From Saprospiraceae bacterium (GTDB taxonomy: Bacteria; Bacteroidota; Bacteroidia; Chitinophagales; Saprospiraceae), in NCBI GenBank assembly GCA_020628755.1, contig JAHDEQ010000175.1, forward strand, positions 1 through 9,192: 9,192 nt of DNA, read 5' to 3'. The notes under the pieces were generated by a model. That model made no database searches and was not told the DNA's origin. It saw only the letters and a list, made by a program, of their open reading frames with translations. This document shows, piece by piece, positions 6,660 to 9,192 of this stretch (positions are counted from its first letter, which is position 1; each line of letters opens with the position of its first letter). The translations under genes and the position numbers were made by a program.

Positions 6660-6690
6660 TTTGATATATAAAAACTATTTAGTATGTTTA
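6660..6690 (+). promoter_or_regulatory. Candidate promoter for the membrane-protein gene
   Basis: TTTG (6660-6663), 19 bases, then TATGTTTA (6683-6690), one mismatch from TAnnTTTG. Transcription would begin near 6697, about 26 bases before ATG 6723. The -7 element overlaps a small perfect hairpin, GTTTAG-CTC-CTAAAC (6686-6700). Confidence 0.45.
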
Positions 6691-6722
6691 GCTCCTAAAC
6701 TTAATCCCCCAATTTGCATACT

Positions 6723-7733
6723 ATGATTAATTTAGTTGTCGGTCTCATTTTCATATTATTATTATATAGCCTGCTTGCTACCACAGTCATGGAAATTATA
6801 GCAAGCGTATTTTCCATGCGTGGCCGAAACCTCGAACGTGCTTTGGGTCGTCTTTTATTTAGTTCTAAAGACAGTCCTATTTTTCAGGAGTTCACGGGCA
6901 ATCCCTTGTATCAGCAGATACAGTCTCGGTTTTTTCGTTGGCAAAGGCCGCCTTCCTATATGAGTAATCAGACCTTTAGTACGATTTTGTTCAAAACGCT
7001 TTTTACGGACAAGGAAGGCAATCCCAATGTCAATATCGCCGAGCAAATTGAGTCTATAAGAAACCCCAAATTGAGGCAAGCATTACAACATTTTCATGCC
7101 GAATCCTTTAATGATACTTATGTTTTTAGACGTAAAGTAGAAACGTGGTACGACGAAGTGATGGACAGAGCTGGAGGTTGGTACAAACGCAATACGCAAT
7201 TTATTTTGTTGGTTGTAGGAATATTTATCGCTGTGATTTTTAATGTTGATACGATTGCGATATATGATAAATTGTCAAAAGACCCACAAGCCCAGCTTGA
7301 ATTGTTGGACTTGACCAATAAATATTTTGCAGATTCAAAAATTGCAGAAATGCAAGCCAGCGAACTCGGAATGGACTACCAACAACAAGTCAATTCTTTA
7401 TTGACTCAAAATTTGCAGTCTATAAAAGACCCCGTAGGAATGGGTTGGGATGGATTTAGTGATGCTGCAATGCCGAATGGCCTAGCAGATTGGCTGTATC
7501 GTATTTTGGGCTGGCTGACAACGGCACTCGCCGTGTCATTAGGAGCACCTTTTTGGTTCGATTTACTCAAAAAATTAGTTAATGTACGAAGTTCGGGCAG
7601 CGTACCTCCAGTCTCGAATCAAATACCACCCTACGAACAAATCCCAACTTCTTATGGCTTGGCCAGCAGAGCCGTAGCTCAACAAATTGTTCACGATATA
7701 AAACAAGACGAGATAAAAGAAAGACCAAAATAG
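6723..7733 (+). CDS. Conserved membrane protein of unknown function
   Basis: 336 residues from ATG 6723 (MINLVVGLIF). An in-frame TTG three codons upstream (6714) is possible but would put polar residues ahead of the first helix, so the ATG is preferred. Three membrane segments are visible: about 2-24, 158-177 and 261-280. Between the first two lies a soluble region with GRNLERALGRLL (34-45) and a WYDEVMDRAGGWYKRNTQ motif (142-159) entering the second helix. Between the second and third is a loop of about 80 residues (179-258). The third helix contains LGAPFWFDLLKKLVNVRSSG (273-292), followed by a Pro-rich tail and a charged C-terminus. The WYD-MDR-GWYKR and LGAPFWFDLL motifs recur in unstudied integral membrane proteins of several phyla; I know of no assigned function. 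It stands after the DUF1573 lipoprotein, a weak hint of an envelope role. Confidence 0.9.
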   Translation: MINLVVGLIFILLLYSLLATTVMEIIASVFSMRGRNLERALGRLLFSSKDSPIFQEFTGNPLYQQIQSRFFRWQRPPSYMSNQTFSTILFKTLFTDKEGNPNVNIAEQIESIRNPKLRQALQHFHAESFNDTYVFRRKVETWYDEVMDRAGGWYKRNTQFILLVVGIFIAVIFNVDTIAIYDKLSKDPQAQLELLDLTNKYFADSKIAEMQASELGMDYQQQVNSLLTQNLQSIKDPVGMGWDGFSDAAMPNGLADWLYRILGWLTTALAVSLGAPFWFDLLKKLVNVRSSGSVPPVSNQIPPYEQIPTSYGLASRAVAQQIVHDIKQDEIKERPK

Positions 7734-7742
7734 ATTACTGAA

Positions 7743-7883
7743 ATGAACAAAAAATAAGTTCAAACCTTTGTTTCATTTGATGAAAACAGCTATCTTGTGG
7801 CCGATTTCAAACCTTTTGTCAACGAACTAGAGAATAAATTAAACAAAATTTCATTATTGATATTATATCTAAAACTTATTTAA
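7743..7883 (+). pseudogene. Possible broken small ORF
   Basis: ATG 7743 is followed by AAC AAA AAA and then an in-frame TAA at 7755. The same frame stays open for 41 more codons to TAA 7881. The continuation reads like protein (VQTFVSFDENSYLVADFKPF, then VNELENKLNKI and a hydrophobic end), with an acidic/aromatic pattern unusual for AT-rich spacer. It may be the remnant of a small gene killed by a stop, or chance. A GTG at 7797 could start a 28-residue intact peptide. I do not recognise a family. No terminator follows the preceding membrane-protein gene within this stretch. Confidence 0.3.
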
Positions 7884-7907
7884 TAATTTCTATTCAAATT
7901 TGAAACG

Positions 7908-7940
7908 TTGACATTTTTTTCACGTCTTATAATATATTTC
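7908..7940 (+). promoter_or_regulatory. Candidate promoter for the 277-residue protein gene
   Basis: TTGACA (7908-7913) is followed by an AT-rich stretch containing TATAAT (7928-7933, spacer 14) and TATATTTC (7933-7940, one mismatch from TAnnTTTG, 22 bases after the TTG). Both sigma70-like and Bacteroidota-like readings have slightly off spacing. Transcription near 7947 would give a leader of about 170 bases. Confidence 0.4.
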
Positions 7941-7971
7941 TGATAGCTATTTTTTTTGTTAAGTTAAAAAC

Positions 7972-8100
7972 TGAAGTACACAAATAATTGAATATACTAT
8001 AATTGAGACCTAGAGATTTAAAAGAAAAATTGACCACTAATTAAGAATTAACAAATCAGTACAAAACTACAAGTAAGAAAAATTAAAAATTTGTACTTCA
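7972..8100 (+). other. Long leader closed by a 9-bp inverted repeat
   Basis: TGAAGTACA (7972-7980) and TGTACTTCA (8092-8100) are perfect complements 111 bases apart. The second ends 15 bases before ATG 8116. The enclosed sequence is AT-rich, with a weak small hairpin (TAATT-AAG-AATTA) and another AGTACA word. It may form a structured leader; no known riboswitch is recognised. The remainder of the 7734-8115 gap holds only the possible broken ORF and the promoter-like site. Confidence 0.3.
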
Positions 8101-8115
8101 ACGCAGTCAAAACTT

Positions 8116-8949
8116 ATGAATAATATTGCCTTTTTAGAGTTAAAGTATGGAAATATTTACGGAGGCTACCCTAACTACTTCGTAATTAGTGATATTTCTG
8201 TACTAGTCTATGAACCAGAATCTAACAAAATTTTCATTGAAAGTATGCCTGTCAATATTGACGTAAACATTGTTTTTGTCAATACGAAAACGAATGATTT
8301 AGGACATACTACTGGCCGACTCAAATATGTCGCCAATTTGCGCTCTCGTAAGAAAATGCGTTTTGATGAAGAGTTTAAATTAGGTGAATACGAGTTAGAC
8401 ATGGCTTTTAAAAATTGCCGTCGTGTCAAGCAATTTGTTAAAGGCTTTTTGATGAAAACCTTTAGAAAATATCGTATTCGCAATATTGTAACTTTTGATG
8501 GTCGTCGTGATATTTTCTTGTGCGAAAAAGCTGGTATCCGCTTTGATAGAATGGAAATCTTTGACCTACAAAGGGCTTTAAATAAAGAGTGCAATTACTT
8601 ATTTTCACTCAATAAGTTATCTGTTGTTACTAATTTCAACAATACCGCAAATAGTATGACTTCAAATAACTTGAATTACTACTTGCACCCTATTGCTGCC
8701 AAACAAGTAAGACCAAAATCCGCTGCTTATGATGCGGCTCGTCTCTTGATGGTTCACCAAGAATTTTTTGAACACAAAGAAGATTTCTTGATGAAAGCAG
8801 CCTTGCTCTTAAATAAAATCCAGTTGCAACAAGCAAAAGAAAAAGAAATAGCTGCTGCTAAAGAAGCTGCTGCTGCCACAGCAACGGAAGAAACGGAAAC
8901 TGTTGCAAGTACAGCTACTGATTCAAGCGAAGAAGCAACTGCCGAATAA
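8116..8949 (+). CDS. DEDD-fold (exonuclease-like) protein with altered active-site positions
   Basis: 277 residues from ATG 8116. The layout resembles the RNase H-like DEDD 3'-5' exonucleases: a first strand IAFLELKYG (4-12) then a strand ISDISVLVYEP; a second motif NIVTFDGRRD (123-132), matching the N-x3-F-D form of Exo II; IFDLQRALN (148-156); SLNKLS (164-169); and a third motif KSAAYDAARLLMVHQEFF (201-218), where Exo III would be. Exo I, normally D-x-E, reads E8-L-K10; the Exo III His or Tyr position is Lys201 or Ser202, though Asp206 remains. It therefore looks like a non-catalytic or strongly diverged member. Residues 60-120 are basic, and 236-277 are a Lys/Glu then Ala/Thr/Glu low-complexity tail, probably disordered. 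The gene has a long leader and a strong terminator, so it looks monocistronic. The fold call is from motif reading; a role in nucleic-acid binding is inference. Confidence 0.75.
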   Translation: MNNIAFLELKYGNIYGGYPNYFVISDISVLVYEPESNKIFIESMPVNIDVNIVFVNTKTNDLGHTTGRLKYVANLRSRKKMRFDEEFKLGEYELDMAFKNCRRVKQFVKGFLMKTFRKYRIRNIVTFDGRRDIFLCEKAGIRFDRMEIFDLQRALNKECNYLFSLNKLSVVTNFNNTANSMTSNNLNYYLHPIAAKQVRPKSAAYDAARLLMVHQEFFEHKEDFLMKAALLLNKIQLQQAKEKEIAAAKEAAAATATEETETVASTATDSSEEATAE

Positions 8950-8965
8950 AATATTTATACCTTAC

Positions 8966-9003
8966 AAAAAAAGCCATCCCGAAAATTCGGGATGGCTTTT
9001 TTT
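8966..9003. terminator. Strong bidirectional intrinsic terminator
   Basis: GCCATCCCGAA (8973-8983) pairs perfectly with TTCGGGATGGC (8986-8996), flanked by seven A (8966-8972) and seven T (8997-9003), so either strand yields a GC-rich hairpin followed by a U tract. It separates the convergent 277-residue protein gene and the minus-strand gene ending at 9023. Confidence 0.95.
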
Positions 9004-9022
9004 ATGGGATATTCCCTTCTTT

Positions 9023-9192
9023 CTAAAAATCATTAAACAATCGGGCGGCTCTTCGATTCAGTCCATCTCTAATTTGTGTAGCCTCAAGATAATTACCTCC
9101 CACAACTTGATTTGCTGCGGCTTGCTTGTACAATTCCAGTTGCCACTGCGGATTATTCAACTCGCCTCTTCCATTGGAGTGTAATAAGCGAT
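9023..9192 (-). CDS. C-terminal fragment of an unidentified protein, start outside window
   Basis: Reading leftward from 9190, a frame stays open for 55 codons to TAG at 9023. The peptide contains LLHSNGRGELNNPQWQLELY and NYLEATQIRDGLNRRAARLF, ending NDF. It looks like a real globular C-terminus, with normal codon use and a Trp, helix-forming KQAAANQ and an Arg-rich final helix. It ends 20 bases from a strong bidirectional terminator in the orientation expected of a convergent gene. The other two minus-strand frames have stops near the edge. I do not recognise the family. Most of the gene lies to the right of the window. Confidence 0.7.
   Translation of the reverse strand, partial: RLLHSNGRGELNNPQWQLELYKQAAANQVVGGNYLEATQIRDGLNRRAARLFNDF

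Noticed and set aside
6714..6722. TTG start for the membrane protein
   Set aside because: ATG 6723 gives a cleaner N-terminal membrane helix and better spacing to the promoter-like site.
7771..7785. TTTCAT-TTG-ATGAAA hairpin as terminator of the membrane-protein gene
   Set aside because: Six weak base pairs with no T tract after it, and it falls within the possible broken ORF.
7942..7957. ATAGCTAT followed by eight T as a terminator
   Set aside because: The palindrome has no loop and cannot form a usable hairpin, and it lies just downstream of a promoter-like site.
8903..9184. 93-codon plus-strand open frame
   Set aside because: It starts inside the C-terminal part of the exonuclease-like gene, runs through the bidirectional terminator, and lies antisense to the better-supported minus-strand fragment.
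1..9192. CRISPR array, tRNA, rRNA, transposase or toxin-antitoxin pair
   Set aside because: No regularly spaced repeats, no cloverleaf-like or rRNA-like sequence, and no recognisable transposase, toxin or antitoxin ORF was seen.

Overview
The window is low-GC DNA from a member of the Bacteroidota. Four things support this: a fused SecD-SecF protein, start codons preceded by A/T-rich leaders without Shine-Dalgarno sequences, promoter-like sites of the Bacteroidota type (TTTG, about 20 bases, TAnnTTTG), and families common in that phylum (a beta-propeller protein with SEYSPT and IGYHCW motifs, a DUF6428-like protein, a DUF1573 lipoprotein). I cannot place it below phylum with confidence.

Layout from left to right. 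A plus-strand beta-propeller gene enters from outside the window and ends at 824. It shares a bidirectional terminator with a convergent minus-strand block. That block, in order of transcription, is secDF (5114 to 2010), a strong terminator hairpin, a DUF6428-like gene (1927 to 1460), and a small Met/Ala/Gly-rich DUF937-like gene (1336 to 890). A 372-base divergent region (5115-5486) carries promoter-like sites on both strands. The rightward series is a kbp/ygaU-like BON-LysM gene, a 125-base palindromic element with MITE-like structure, a terminator, a DUF1573 lipoprotein, and a three-helix membrane protein of an uncharacterised conserved family. Next comes a 382-base AT-rich gap with a possible broken small ORF and a long leader, then a 277-residue protein that looks like a DEDD-fold exonuclease with altered catalytic positions. 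It shares a bidirectional terminator with a minus-strand gene that runs off the right edge.

Most of this is core or envelope biology: protein export (SecDF), a predicted potassium-sensing protein, a lipoprotein and membrane or periplasmic proteins. The genes look like mostly independent units separated by hairpin terminators. I found no defence island, CRISPR array, tRNA, rRNA or intact transposase, and no clear new multi-gene system. The items most worth a second look are the apparent pseudo-exonuclease, the palindromic element after the kbp-like gene (it may also carry a promoter), and two genes whose start codons lie directly behind terminator hairpins.
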